From Nitrosococcus wardiae (lineage in GTDB: Bacteria; Pseudomonadota; Gammaproteobacteria; Nitrosococcales; Nitrosococcaceae), in NCBI RefSeq assembly GCF_004421105.1, contig NZ_CP038033.1, positions 2,375,659 to 2,439,658 on the forward strand: a DNA stretch of 64,000 bases, in the 5' to 3' direction. Below are positions 1-8,800 of the stretch, piece by piece. A model generated the notes under the pieces. That model saw only the letters and a program-made list of their open reading frames with translations, searched no databases and was not told the origin of the DNA. The translations under genes and the position numbers were made by a program. Positions within the stretch are counted from its first letter, which is position 1, and every line of letters begins with the position of its first letter.

Positions 1-633
1 GGCCGGCGTTTTCCTTACCGAGAAATTCAAGATCTGCCGATGCCTTTTGCCACCGTGGCAACTGATTTGGAAAATGGGCGGGAAGTTTGGCTGCAACAGG
101 GTTCTTTACTGGAAGCGGTGCGCGCTTCTGTTGCTTTACCCGGATTATTGACTCCAGTATACTGCAACGGTCGTTGGTTAGTGGATGGTGGCCTAGCTAA
201 TCCAGTGCCGGTGAGTGTTTGCCGGGCCTTGGGTGCGGCGCAGGTCATTGCAGTAGACCTTAATGCGGGTTTATTGGGTCGTCGGGTGCGTTCGGCGGTT
301 CAGTCCCGGGATCAAACAACGCCTCCCTTCCGGAATCTGGGATCTACTTTGACGCAAGCCCTCTGGGCTAGCTTTTGGGGAGAGTCTGAAGGGCGCGCCA
401 AGGACCACGGAATTAATACGCCGCCTTCATTGTTTGATATTGTCGCCAGTAGCATTAATATCATGCAAGTGCGCATTACCCGCAGCCGTTTGGCAGGGGA
501 CCCTCCCGACCTGTTGATCACTCCCCGTCTTAACGACCTTGCCTTGTTGGATTTTCACCGGGCAGAGGAAGCTATTGCCGAGGGACGAGAGGCGGTGGCA
601 CGGGTTCAATCAGAACTCACTGACCTAAAGTGA
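1..633 (+). CDS. Patatin-like phospholipase, C-terminal part (5' truncated by window edge)
   Basis: The reading frame is open from the first base, so the start codon lies outside the window. The visible 210 residues match the C-terminal half of the bacterial patatin/RssA family. They include the sequence ATDLENG, the stretch ASVALPGLLTPV that usually follows the nucleophile domain, and the DGG motif (LVDGGLANPVPV) that supplies the catalytic Asp of the Ser-Asp dyad. The GXSXG nucleophile must be upstream and cannot be checked. Family members are serine acyl hydrolases acting on phospholipids or other acyl esters, usually in the cytoplasm or at the inner membrane. The HPRT gene follows 37 bp downstream on the same strand. 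The substrate is not predictable from sequence. Confidence 0.85.
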   Translation, partial: GRRFPYREIQDLPMPFATVATDLENGREVWLQQGSLLEAVRASVALPGLLTPVYCNGRWLVDGGLANPVPVSVCRALGAAQVIAVDLNAGLLGRRVRSAVQSRDQTTPPFRNLGSTLTQALWASFWGESEGRAKDHGINTPPSLFDIVASSINIMQVRITRSRLAGDPPDLLITPRLNDLALLDFHRAEEAIAEGREAVARVQSELTDLK

Positions 634-670
634 TCCTTACCGTTACCCTGCAATCGGAAAAGACATATTA

Positions 671-1219
671 ATGGGAAATATTTTGGAGGAGATTCAATCA
701 GTTTATAGTGAGGCAGACCGCCTTTATACCCAGACTCAGGTGGAGGCAGCGCTGGATCAGCTTGCTGAAGAGATTACCGCCAAGCTAAGCACCCAAAATC
801 CCTTGCTGCTGTGTTGTATGGTGGGGGGGATTATTCCTTGTGGCTGTCTTCTGCCACGCCTTGATTTTCCGCTGCAACTGGATTACATCCATGTCACCCG
901 TTATCAGGGAAACACTGCCGGAGGGACACTGCGTTGGCTGCGTAAGCCTATAATTCCCCTTCAGGATCGAGTGGTGCTGGTGGTGGATGATATCCTTGAT
1001 GAGGGACATACTTTGGCTGCTATCATGGAATATTGCCGAGGGGCAGGCGCCACGGCTTACAGTGCCGTGTTAGTGGACAAGGTACGGGACCATAAACAGG
1101 GTTCACCGGCGGATTTTGTGGGGCTTAAAACTGGCAACCGCTACTTATTTGGGTATGGTATGGATTATAAGGAATACCTTCGCAATGCTCCCGGAATCTA
1201 TGCAGTAAAGGGACTGTGA
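671..1219 (+). CDS. hpt: Hypoxanthine-guanine phosphoribosyltransferase
   Basis: This 182-residue protein belongs to the type I phosphoribosyltransferases. The PRPP-binding motif is clear (VVLVVDDILDEGHTL, with the paired acidic residues), and the N-terminal strand-loop with MVGGIIPCG precedes it. The length fits the Hpt family. The enzyme converts hypoxanthine or guanine plus PRPP to IMP or GMP in the cytoplasm. The next gene, 10 bp downstream, encodes a methylthioinosine/methylthioadenosine phosphorylase. Methylthioinosine phosphorolysis releases hypoxanthine, so the two products form a logical salvage pair, and the short spacing implies co-transcription. Base preference (hypoxanthine or guanine) is family-level inference. 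Confidence 0.9.
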   Translation: MGNILEEIQSVYSEADRLYTQTQVEAALDQLAEEITAKLSTQNPLLLCCMVGGIIPCGCLLPRLDFPLQLDYIHVTRYQGNTAGGTLRWLRKPIIPLQDRVVLVVDDILDEGHTLAAIMEYCRGAGATAYSAVLVDKVRDHKQGSPADFVGLKTGNRYLFGYGMDYKEYLRNAPGIYAVKGL

Positions 1220-1229
1220 GCGCACTGGG

Positions 1230-1970
1230 ATGACAGATCTAGCTATTATTGGTGGCACTGGGTTGACGACCTTGAGAGCCCTAGAGGTCACCCGGCGAGA
1301 AGTGGTGCATACTCCTTTTGGAGAGCCCTCCTGTCCGCTGACTTATGGTCAACTTTGTGGTAAGGAAGTGGTTTTTCTGCCACGCCACGGCCCTGGGCAT
1401 ACCATTCCGCCTCACAAGATTAATTATCGCGCTAATCTCTGGGCTCTCCACAGAACAGGCGTCACCCGAGTGTTAGCTGTAGCCGCGGTGGGAGGGATTA
1501 GTGCCCATTTGGGTATCAGCGAGCTGGCCATCCCTGATCAGATTATTGATTATACCTGGGGCCGTGCCCATACTTTTTTTGAAGAAGATTTAAGACAAGT
1601 CACCCATGTGGACTTTACCTACCCTTACTCCGCGGAGTTGCGGAACTTGCTACTTAAGGCGGCGGCTGCCGCCGAGTTAAAGGTGGTCGATAGGATAACC
1701 TATGGTGCGACCCAAGGGCCGCGCTTAGAGACCGCAGCGGAGATCGATCGTCTAGAGCGGGATGGGTGCCATGTGGTGGGAATGACCGGCATGCCCGAGG
1801 CTGCCCTAGCACGGGAATTGGAATTGAGTTATGCCGCGATTACCGTCATTGTTAACCGGGCGGCTGGTCGCAGCGAGGGGCTAATTGATATGGCCAGCCT
1901 CGAGCAAAATCTTAAAATAGGGATGGAAAAAGTCCGTCGTCTGCTGGAGCATCTCATTCCCCTGGCTTGA
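1230..1970 (+). CDS. S-methyl-5'-thioinosine phosphorylase (MTAP/PNP family)
   Basis: This 246-residue protein is a type I purine nucleoside phosphorylase-family enzyme of the MTAP/MTIP branch. It starts with the phosphate-binding GGTGL and carries LPRHGPGH, INYRANLWAL, AVGGI, a DYTWGR-HTFF segment and a GMTGMPEAALARE segment. The IDYTWGR-x-HTFF signature is, as I recall it, characteristic of the pseudomonad methylthioinosine phosphorylases rather than true MTAP. The reaction would be methylthioinosine plus phosphate to hypoxanthine plus 5-methylthioribose-1-phosphate, which clears the by-product of polyamine synthesis. It follows hpt closely, and its product hypoxanthine is the Hpt substrate. 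Its last 17 bases overlap the convergent csiV gene. MTAP activity on methylthioadenosine remains the main alternative. Confidence 0.82.
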   Translation: MTDLAIIGGTGLTTLRALEVTRREVVHTPFGEPSCPLTYGQLCGKEVVFLPRHGPGHTIPPHKINYRANLWALHRTGVTRVLAVAAVGGISAHLGISELAIPDQIIDYTWGRAHTFFEEDLRQVTHVDFTYPYSAELRNLLLKAAAAAELKVVDRITYGATQGPRLETAAEIDRLERDGCHVVGMTGMPEAALARELELSYAAITVIVNRAAGRSEGLIDMASLEQNLKIGMEKVRRLLEHLIPLA

Positions 1971-2757
1971 TGGCTTCGCCAGCTTCATCTGGCAATATTT
2001 CCTGAACAGCTGTGGCCTCCAGGGGAAATGTTTTGGGAGTACTCAGGTCGTTGGCATTGGGAGCACTGCCCGGCCGGACCTGAATCAATACCCCCAATAG
2101 GGGATGATCAAAATAATGCAGTTCCTGGATATGGATACGACGTGATTCGGTAAGATGAAAATATCTGCCGGGGGGCGGGGGTTGGTATACCTCCTCTTCT
2201 GCTCCAGATAAGGTGGTCTTTGAGGGGTGCCGGTAGCGCAAATCCAGGGATATTTGCAAGAAGCGTTCTTGCCTAAGCTTAATGATCCCTTCTAGCTGAG
2301 GATTCGGGTATTCCCTAGGAGAAGACGTCAGTTTTGTTTCCGGAGCAGTTTCTTCCCTGCGGTCAGAAGGTGTCGAAGCTGGAAAGCGTAAATAGACCGG
2401 TCGAGCACCCTGAGGAAAGGTTGCCGGTTGACTCCAGGAGCGATGTAATAGGTTGCGATAACGGGACGATTGGTGTAAGCGCTGTTCGATGCCTGTGAGT
2501 TTCCAAGTGCGGGAAGGGAGGGGAAATAAGCCCGCGCTTTCTTCGGCCAGTGTTTGGGTACCCGTCGAAGGTAATTTTAAGGCGTGGCTTAGGTCTAGTG
2601 AGGCAAGATTAGAGAGGCCCGTTCCCGAGACTCTGGTATTTTGGGTCAGATGTTCAAAGATCAGAATCTCTATCTCGTACCATGTGGCGGGTGCCCCTAG
2701 GGCCTCTGTCGCTAAGAACGTCAAAAGCAAAAATGAAAGATAGCTAAGGTATTTCAA
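1954..2757 (-). CDS. csiV: CsiV-like peptidoglycan-binding protein
   Basis: This 267-residue exported protein begins with a signal peptide (hydrophobic YLSFLLLTFLATEALG followed by the A-P-A-T cleavage region). It is followed directly by WYEIEILIFEH, the start typical of the CsiV family (named in Vibrio cholerae as a partner of the L,D-/D-amino-acid response and of PBP1A/LpoA). The middle (residues about 120-160) is low-complexity and charged. The C-terminal part has the family-like RYFHLTESRRI and a DHPLLGVLIQVRP segment. It probably acts in the periplasm on cell-wall synthesis. It converges on and overlaps the 3' end of the phosphorylase gene. No operon partner is visible on its strand. Confidence 0.75.
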   Translation of the reverse strand: MKYLSYLSFLLLTFLATEALGAPATWYEIEILIFEHLTQNTRVSGTGLSNLASLDLSHALKLPSTGTQTLAEESAGLFPLPSRTWKLTGIEQRLHQSSRYRNLLHRSWSQPATFPQGARPVYLRFPASTPSDRREETAPETKLTSSPREYPNPQLEGIIKLRQERFLQISLDLRYRHPSKTTLSGAEEEVYQPPPPGRYFHLTESRRIHIQELHYFDHPLLGVLIQVRPGSAPNANDLSTPKTFPLEATAVQEILPDEAGEAIKPGE

Positions 2758-2868
2758 AGCGGGTTTCTAGTCTTGTCTAAAACCGCGTAGTATCTCTTAA
2801 ACGCCTATAAAAATCGAGGAAGCTATTATAACCCTACCGATATTCCTACCTTATCCACGCAGGAGGGT

Positions 2869-3111
2869 ATGCCGTTGACCATCGGCCTGCGAATCGCCGC
2901 TGCGAAAAATCTCCCTTGGCTGCGCCAGCCAACGGATCTCAGTGTCCAGGTTGATCTGAACTATGTTGCCCTTCCGCTCTGGCCCATCGGCTGGCCCCCC
3001 ATTGGTGATCTCCACTTAGTCTCAGCCCGACTCAGCATAGATTTCAGCCTCGATCCTCAGACAGGGAAGGCCGAGAATTGTTTAGAGGCATTAAATTCGA
3101 AAGCCATGTGA
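2869..3111 (+). CDS. Small hypothetical protein, doubtful
   Basis: This is an 80-residue open frame between csiV and an AT-rich membrane protein gene. No domain is recognised. The composition (leucine, proline and tryptophan rich, with two WP motifs) is not strongly protein-like. A GGAGGG stretch sits only two bases before the ATG, too close for normal initiation. In its favour, the frame ends 14 bp before the downstream start and the two could be co-transcribed. It may be a remnant of a larger gene or a chance frame. Confidence 0.28.
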   Translation: MPLTIGLRIAAAKNLPWLRQPTDLSVQVDLNYVALPLWPIGWPPIGDLHLVSARLSIDFSLDPQTGKAENCLEALNSKAM

Positions 3112-3125
3112 GGGAGTAAATTTTT

Positions 3126-3755
3126 GTGAATAATAAAATTTATTATAAATTATATGGACTTATTTTCACGGGATTAGTCATTGTCACTATTTTTTTGCAG
3201 TCAGCTAGCGTGGATCTTAAAGACTCAATTATTAAGGAGGGAGGGGTTATCGAGTCACTGTCTGCCATCGGCTACTTTGCTGGCGCAATGTTAGTGATCC
3301 TTATAAAAAGAAAAATTCCCCACCATACCCATGTAATATTTATTTTGGTTCTCTTGGGGTTAAGAGAACTGGACTTCCATAATCGTTTTACCACGATGAG
3401 TATGTCTAAAATCACATTTTATGTGAGTTCTGAGGTCCCCCTATTAGAGAAAATGATTGGTGTAGCTATAGTCTCGCTGTTTCTATACATTATTGTTCAC
3501 TTAGCAAAAACTCATTTTCATGGATTTATAAGTGCAGTAAAAAAAAGAGAACCGTCCGCTATAGGAGTTGGGGTGGGAATATTGCTTGTATTTTTAACTA
3601 AAACCCTTGATGGTCTATCGAGAAAGCTTGCAAGCGTGGGTGTATCTACGAGTAATAATATGGAACAGTTGGCGAAAATTGTAGAAGAAGTTTTTGAACT
3701 GGGTATTCCAATGATGTTTATTATTGCAATTATAGCTCGTTTCCGAACAGTCTGA
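3126..3755 (+). CDS. AT-rich multi-pass membrane protein of unknown function
   Basis: This 209-residue protein has a GTG start supported by GGGAG nine bases upstream. About six hydrophobic segments are visible: near residues 9-27, 42-60, 67-84, 104-126, 144-163 and 193-207. Charged loops lie between them, including ELDFHNRF and KKREPSAIG. I do not recognise the family. The codons are strongly A/T-ending (runs of tta, att and aaa), unlike the neighbouring csiV and DsbA-like genes, which suggests a different origin. It ends 35 bp before the DsbA-like gene. A role cannot be assigned from sequence. Confidence 0.7.
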   Translation: MNNKIYYKLYGLIFTGLVIVTIFLQSASVDLKDSIIKEGGVIESLSAIGYFAGAMLVILIKRKIPHHTHVIFILVLLGLRELDFHNRFTTMSMSKITFYVSSEVPLLEKMIGVAIVSLFLYIIVHLAKTHFHGFISAVKKREPSAIGVGVGILLVFLTKTLDGLSRKLASVGVSTSNNMEQLAKIVEEVFELGIPMMFIIAIIARFRTV

Positions 3756-3790
3756 TGAAATAACCGCTACTCTATTTAATATTTCCACTG

Positions 3791-4417
3791 GTGCGAGCTA
3801 TTCTCTACTATATTCATGATCCCATGTGCAGCTGGTGTTGGGCATTTCGCCCGACTTGGCAGAAAATCCGCGCGGCTCTTCCCGAAAAGATTCTTATTCA
3901 GTATGTCCTGGGGGGGCTTGCGCCCGATACCCATCAGCCGATGCCCCTTGAGCAGCAACACAAGATTCAAAGGATCTGGGAAACGATAAAAAAGCAGGTG
4001 CCGGGGACCGAATTTAATTTTGATTTCTGGGCTAAATGTCAGCCGCGCCGTTCCACTTATCCAGCTTGCCGAGCGGTGATCGCTGCGGCAAGACAAGAGG
4101 GCAAACTTGGAGAAGCAATGATCCTGCTGATTCAACGGGCCTACTACCTGCAAGCACGTAATCCCTCGGATGACAGTACCCTCATTGAACTGGCTATTGA
4201 GCTAGGATTGGACGAGCAGCGTTTTACCAATGATTTGAACTCATCGGAAACCCAGGCAGAGTTGTTTCGGCAAATTCAATTCGCTCAAATCATTGGGGCA
4301 CAGGGTTTTCCTAGTTTAGTTCTCCAGCAGGCGGATGAGTATTCTCCTATCCGTTTCAGTTACCGTGATCCTTCAGTGGCTTTGAGTCAAATTAGGGCGT
4401 TATGGCCTTTCTCCTAA
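3791..4417 (+). CDS. DsbA-family thiol oxidoreductase (cytoplasmic FrnE-like)
   Basis: This 208-residue protein, GTG start, has a thioredoxin-fold N terminus with the redox motif CSWC in DPMCSWCWAFRP, which is the typical opening of the cytoplasmic DsbA/FrnE-like group (2-hydroxychromene-2-carboxylate isomerase superfamily). A helical insertion follows (about residues 50-150), and the fold closes with GAQGFPSLVLQ, equivalent to the cis-proline segment of thioredoxins. No signal peptide is present, so it probably works in the cytoplasm as a disulfide isomerase or reductase. A strong terminator hairpin lies about 270 bp downstream. The substrate is unknown. Confidence 0.85.
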   Translation: MRAILYYIHDPMCSWCWAFRPTWQKIRAALPEKILIQYVLGGLAPDTHQPMPLEQQHKIQRIWETIKKQVPGTEFNFDFWAKCQPRRSTYPACRAVIAAARQEGKLGEAMILLIQRAYYLQARNPSDDSTLIELAIELGLDEQRFTNDLNSSETQAELFRQIQFAQIIGAQGFPSLVLQQADEYSPIRFSYRDPSVALSQIRALWPFS

Positions 4418-4757
4418 CAGGAGCTCCTCTATAACCCTGGGTAAGCTTGGATATAACGGCTTAACAGGAGAGGGGATTTACTGGTCCTATCTACAACAGG
4501 GCTTATGGACCTTTTTGGTTCTACATGAAAGTCTAATTGTGGCTCTTTATTGAGTCCACAAAAAAATAGTATCTTATTTACAACACGACGCCGGTCCTGG
4601 GATGGCAAGTTTTTCTAAGGATATCCCGGGAATCTGTTACAACCGTGTTACAGCTTCATAGTTGTATTTATTATGCCTCTCCTTACCCCCGACAACCGTC
4701 GGGGGGTTTTTCTTTAATATCTTAAGTCTCCTTTAAACGAGAATGCTATAGAGACCG
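4418..4757. other. Intergenic region ending in a terminator; possible small RNA
   Basis: This 340-bp region lies between the DsbA-like gene and the convergent TolB-like gene. No open frame of note is present. The distance from the DsbA-like stop codon to the terminator is long (about 270 bp) and includes a short direct repeat of GTTACA near 4635-4651. A separately transcribed small RNA ending at the terminator is therefore possible, but no RNA family was recognised. Confidence 0.3.
4686..4714 (+). terminator. Rho-independent terminator
   Basis: A perfect 8-bp GC-rich stem (CCCCCGAC / GTCGGGGG) with a four-base loop is followed by a U-rich tract (tttttcttt) on the plus strand. It would stop transcription from the DsbA-like gene or from a small RNA initiated in the intergenic region. 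Confidence 0.85.
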
Positions 4758-5834
4758 TTACCAACGCCAATCTACCATGAATACGTTTGTTTCCCCTTTC
4801 ACCTTGCCATTGCGGTTGGAGGCAAACACCAGCTTTTTGCCATCATGGGAAAACATGGGGAAACCGTCGAAATCAGGATAGTGGGTGACCTGTTCGATTT
4901 TCCGGGTTTCCACGTTGATGAGAAATAGGTCGAAATTGCGGCCTTTTGGATTATGCATGTTGGACGAAAAGATGATGTGTTTGCCATCCGGGTGCCAATA
5001 GGGGCCGAAGTTGGCGGCGCCATTATCGGTGAGCTGGATAGGCTTGCGCTCTTCTAGATTCATGATGAAAATTTCCAGCTGACCGGGCCGGATCAGGCCT
5101 TGCTTGAGCAGATGTTGATAATCCTCTAGCGCCTTACCCTGGGGGCGGGAGGCACGCCAGACAATCCACTGCCCGTCGCGGGAGAAGAAGGCCCCGCCAT
5201 CATAGCCAGGTTCATTGGTAAGTTGTTCCACTTCGCTGCCATCTGGATTCATCGTGAACAGTTCCAGATCCCCGGTGCGCACTGAAGTGAATATGATTTT
5301 GTCCCCGAGGGGGGAGTAGACCGCCTCGGCATCATACCCAGGGGTATCGGTCAGGCGTACCAGATTATCCCCTTCCGGGCCAGCTCGAAAAATATCATAG
5401 TCCTTATAGAGGGGCCAGACGTAGCCCTGGGAGTAGTCCGGCTTGGGGGGACATTGGTCACCTGCCAGATGGGTAGAGGCGTAGATAATGGATTGGTTAT
5501 CGGGGGCAATGAATGAGCAGGTGGTGACCCCTTTGCCGGAGGAGACCATGCGCACATTGTTGCCATCGGCATCCATACGGAAGATGGCATCGCACTCCAG
5601 ATTGTCACGGGTAGATTGGAAAATCAGCTCGCTGCCGTCAAAAGAGAAATAGGCCTCGGCGTTCTGACCGCCAAAGGTGAGCTGGCGGATGTGGGTCAGA
5701 TGTTTTTCCCCAGGATAGCGTAGCTCCTCCGCCTCTGGAGTCTGGCTGCTAGTGGATTCTGCTGCCATAGCTCCAGCCCCCGCTCCCAGTGCTATCACTA
5801 AGAGCCCTGAAGCTATACCGTTAATTTTTTGCAT
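4758..5834 (-). CDS. Exported TolB-like WD40/PD40 beta-propeller protein
   Basis: The start is placed at 5834 (358 residues) because AGAGGT precedes it by about eight bases and it begins directly with a signal peptide (MQKINGIASGLLVIALGAG, cleavage after AMAA). A longer frame starts at 5855 and overlaps the upstream gene's stop as ATGA, so translational coupling is possible either way. The mature part contains repeated PD40/TolB-like blades, recognisable as DADGNNVRMV, SPLGDKIIFTS, MNPDGSEVEQLT, HPDGKHIIFSS and SHDGKKLVFASNRNG. Such periplasmic propellers commonly accompany exported peptidases and may bind peptides or proteins. The partner gene directly upstream encodes the M1-M28-PDZ peptidase. 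Confidence 0.85.
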   Translation of the reverse strand: MQKINGIASGLLVIALGAGAGAMAAESTSSQTPEAEELRYPGEKHLTHIRQLTFGGQNAEAYFSFDGSELIFQSTRDNLECDAIFRMDADGNNVRMVSSGKGVTTCSFIAPDNQSIIYASTHLAGDQCPPKPDYSQGYVWPLYKDYDIFRAGPEGDNLVRLTDTPGYDAEAVYSPLGDKIIFTSVRTGDLELFTMNPDGSEVEQLTNEPGYDGGAFFSRDGQWIVWRASRPQGKALEDYQHLLKQGLIRPGQLEIFIMNLEERKPIQLTDNGAANFGPYWHPDGKHIIFSSNMHNPKGRNFDLFLINVETRKIEQVTHYPDFDGFPMFSHDGKKLVFASNRNGKVKGETNVFMVDWRW

Positions 5835-5851
5835 AAGCTTACCTCTGAAAG

Positions 5852-8800
5852 TCATCGCGCGACCACCTGAGCGGTAACGGTCTGTTGTTGCTGGTCGCGC
5901 AGAAATTCAATCGTTAATGAATCGCCCGCTTTGAGGGCGCGAAGGACGTTGGCGAAATCCGCTAGAGTATGAATAGCCGTGTCATTGAGTCGGATGATGA
6001 TATCATTTTTTTGTAAGCCCACTGTTTCAGCCGGCGTGTCTGGAGTAACCCCTGAAAGCCGGACCCCTGTTCCCGCCCAGCTAAAATCTGGCACGGTACC
6101 CAACACGACCCGCCGGCTCTGGCTAGGCTGATCTCTTTCCTTTTCCTGTTTAGCTAGCTGTTGGGAGTGCAGGGGGTCAGGACGGAAGGCCAGATATTCT
6201 ACCGCCTCTTTCAGTACGGCAGCGATTTTGGACAGTCCCTCAGGATTGATCTTGTCCATGGTGTCCGTGGGGCGGTGGAAGTCGGCATGGGGTCCGGTGA
6301 AAAGTTGCACGGCGGGAATCCCCGCCGCTAGGAAACTGGTGTGATCACTGGAGCCAATATCCTGGGGGACGGTCTTAATAGGCACGCCGGTGACGAAACC
6401 TATTCCCCGAAAAATATGCACCCACTCCCGGGCAGAATTGGCGGCAAGCACCAAGAGCTCACCGCTGTTCAGGCGGCCTACAGTATCCAGGTTGAGCATG
6501 GCCATGGTAGCGTTTGCAGGAGACTCGCCCAGATGTTGCAGATAGTGAGCTGAGCCTAGCTTGCCGGCTTCTTCGGCGGTAAAAGCGACCCACACCACGG
6601 TGCGCTCGGGCCGCCAATGGGGACCCAAAACCCGGGCCAATTCCAGCATCACGGCAATGCCGCTGGCGTTGTCATCGGCGCCGGGATGGATTTTGCCTTC
6701 ATCACCTTGATGCACATCTGGCCAGCCTCGGCCCAGGTGGTCATAGTGGGCGCCCACTACTACCTGGGGGAGTTCTGGACGGGTACCGGGGAGTATGGCC
6801 ACCACGTTGCGAAGAGTGACGGTTCGTTCCGGTTCGCCGACCGTTGTGGTCCAGGTCTGATAGTAGCTCCCTCCGTTCCCACCGGGCTTGAGCCCCGCAG
6901 CCTGGAATTCATGAGCAATATATTGGGCGGCTTGGTCCAGCTCCGGCGTACCCAGACCCCGGCCTGCCATCTTAGGATTAGCCAGATAAGCAATGTCTTG
7001 CATCATCCGCTGGGCTTTAAAGAGGGGAGGGAGTTCCACCAGGGGCTTGCGAGGGGCAAGTTGGGCCTTAATAGGAGGGTGATCCTCAACCAGCAGGACC
7101 GATAGGGGCGAATTGACCACCGGCCATTGGCCTTTCACCACATTTTCAGGTTCTGTACCCGTGAAGCCCAAATAGCTGTACTTGCCGTAATGGGGGAGTT
7201 TGCGGGCCAGTCCCGGCATAGCCGCCATCTGGTCTGTAGCCACCCAGGCGAGGGCATGATCGGGGTTTTCCCGATGGCGGGCCACTACGACGGCCGAATG
7301 TTGTTTCCGATGGAGCTCGCTTTCCTCTAGGCGGAGGCGGTTTGCTTCTGCTTTATAAGCATAATCGGTGAGGGCTTCATTGAGTTGGGAGCGAAAGCGG
7401 TTCTCCCACCCGAATAGCCACACGGCCCGATCCGTTGGCAACTCATCCAGGTCTGCATCGGTAGTGATTTCCAGATTTTCCCGTCCCCGCTGCCAGGACC
7501 GAGCCAGGGCGGCGTAGCCTTCCCGCACCGCACGAGGGGCTTGGGAAGGTAATACCGCCAGGGCCCGATCAGCGCCAAAGGCTTGGCTGAGGGCAGGTGG
7601 GATCTCACTGCGGTGGAGTCGCCGGAAGACATCAAACTGAGGATCCACCTCCAGCCGTAGAGGGCGGGCCGGTAACCGCAGTTTTAGCCCGTGGGTTTTT
7701 TCTCCCATGGAGAGGCGAGTTTGATATACTTTCTCGGTACCTTCCAGATAAATGGCCAGGGGCAGCTCCAATTGATAGGGTTTGCCGGGTTGAAGCTGCT
7801 CGATAGTGGCCGTCAGGAGGTATTCTTCGTCTAGGGGTTCAGTCCGTGCTTCGCGGATGCGCAAAAAGGGTGCCCCAGTGCCTTCTACCCATTGCTTAAA
7901 GAAAGGTTGTAGGGGTTGATCACTTACCTCGCTGAAAATTTCTGCTACCTCACTGAAGCTTGCCACTTGGAACCGATACTGGTGGTAAAGGCGCTGGAGA
8001 GCCTCGATAAAAGCGGAATCGCCCAACTGTTGGCGCAACATGTGGAATAGCATCAAGGTCTTGCCGTAGCCTACGGCTTGGGTGGCGGCACTGTGGCGAC
8101 TGCGGAATTCGGTCAGGGGAAAGTCTCCTTCTTCCTGCACATAATCGGTGTACTTTTGAAGCGTCTCACGCCGGTATTTTACTCCCTGGCCTTGCTGTTC
8201 TTTAAGCAGATGATCGGCTAGATAGCTGGTCAGCCCCTCGGCCCAGTTGCCGGAATCGTAATCCACATACACCCCGTTACCCCACCAGTTATGGAGAATC
8301 TCGTGGGGATAGGAGGAGCGGAGGATAAAGGGGAAGCGAATGACCCGTGAGCCTAGCAAGGTGAAGGAGGGCATTCCGTAACCCGTCTCCCAGAAGTTTT
8401 CCACCAGGGCAAATTTTCGGTAAGGATAAGCCCCAATTAGTTGGCGGTACATTTCAATATACTGGGCGGTGGCGTCTAGGTATTTTCGGGCTAAGGCTTC
8501 GTCAGGTTGGCGCAAAAATGCCATGGCTTCCACCTGACCGGCTTGTTCCCGGTATTCGGTAAAGGGGCCCGCTATTAGATAGATTTCCTCCTGGGGATGA
8601 TCAATGGTCCAGACTTCCTCGGTACTGTCGTCCTCTTTAGCTTGCTGGGTGCGACTGCCCTGACTGATGGAATGCCATCCTGGAGGGAGCTGGGTCGCCA
8701 GGGAAAAGGTCACCATATTCTCGCCGAAGTGGGGGTACCAGTAACTGGGACCGGCAAGGAAAACCCCTTCGGGGGCGATCAATCCCGGTGAGGCACTAAA

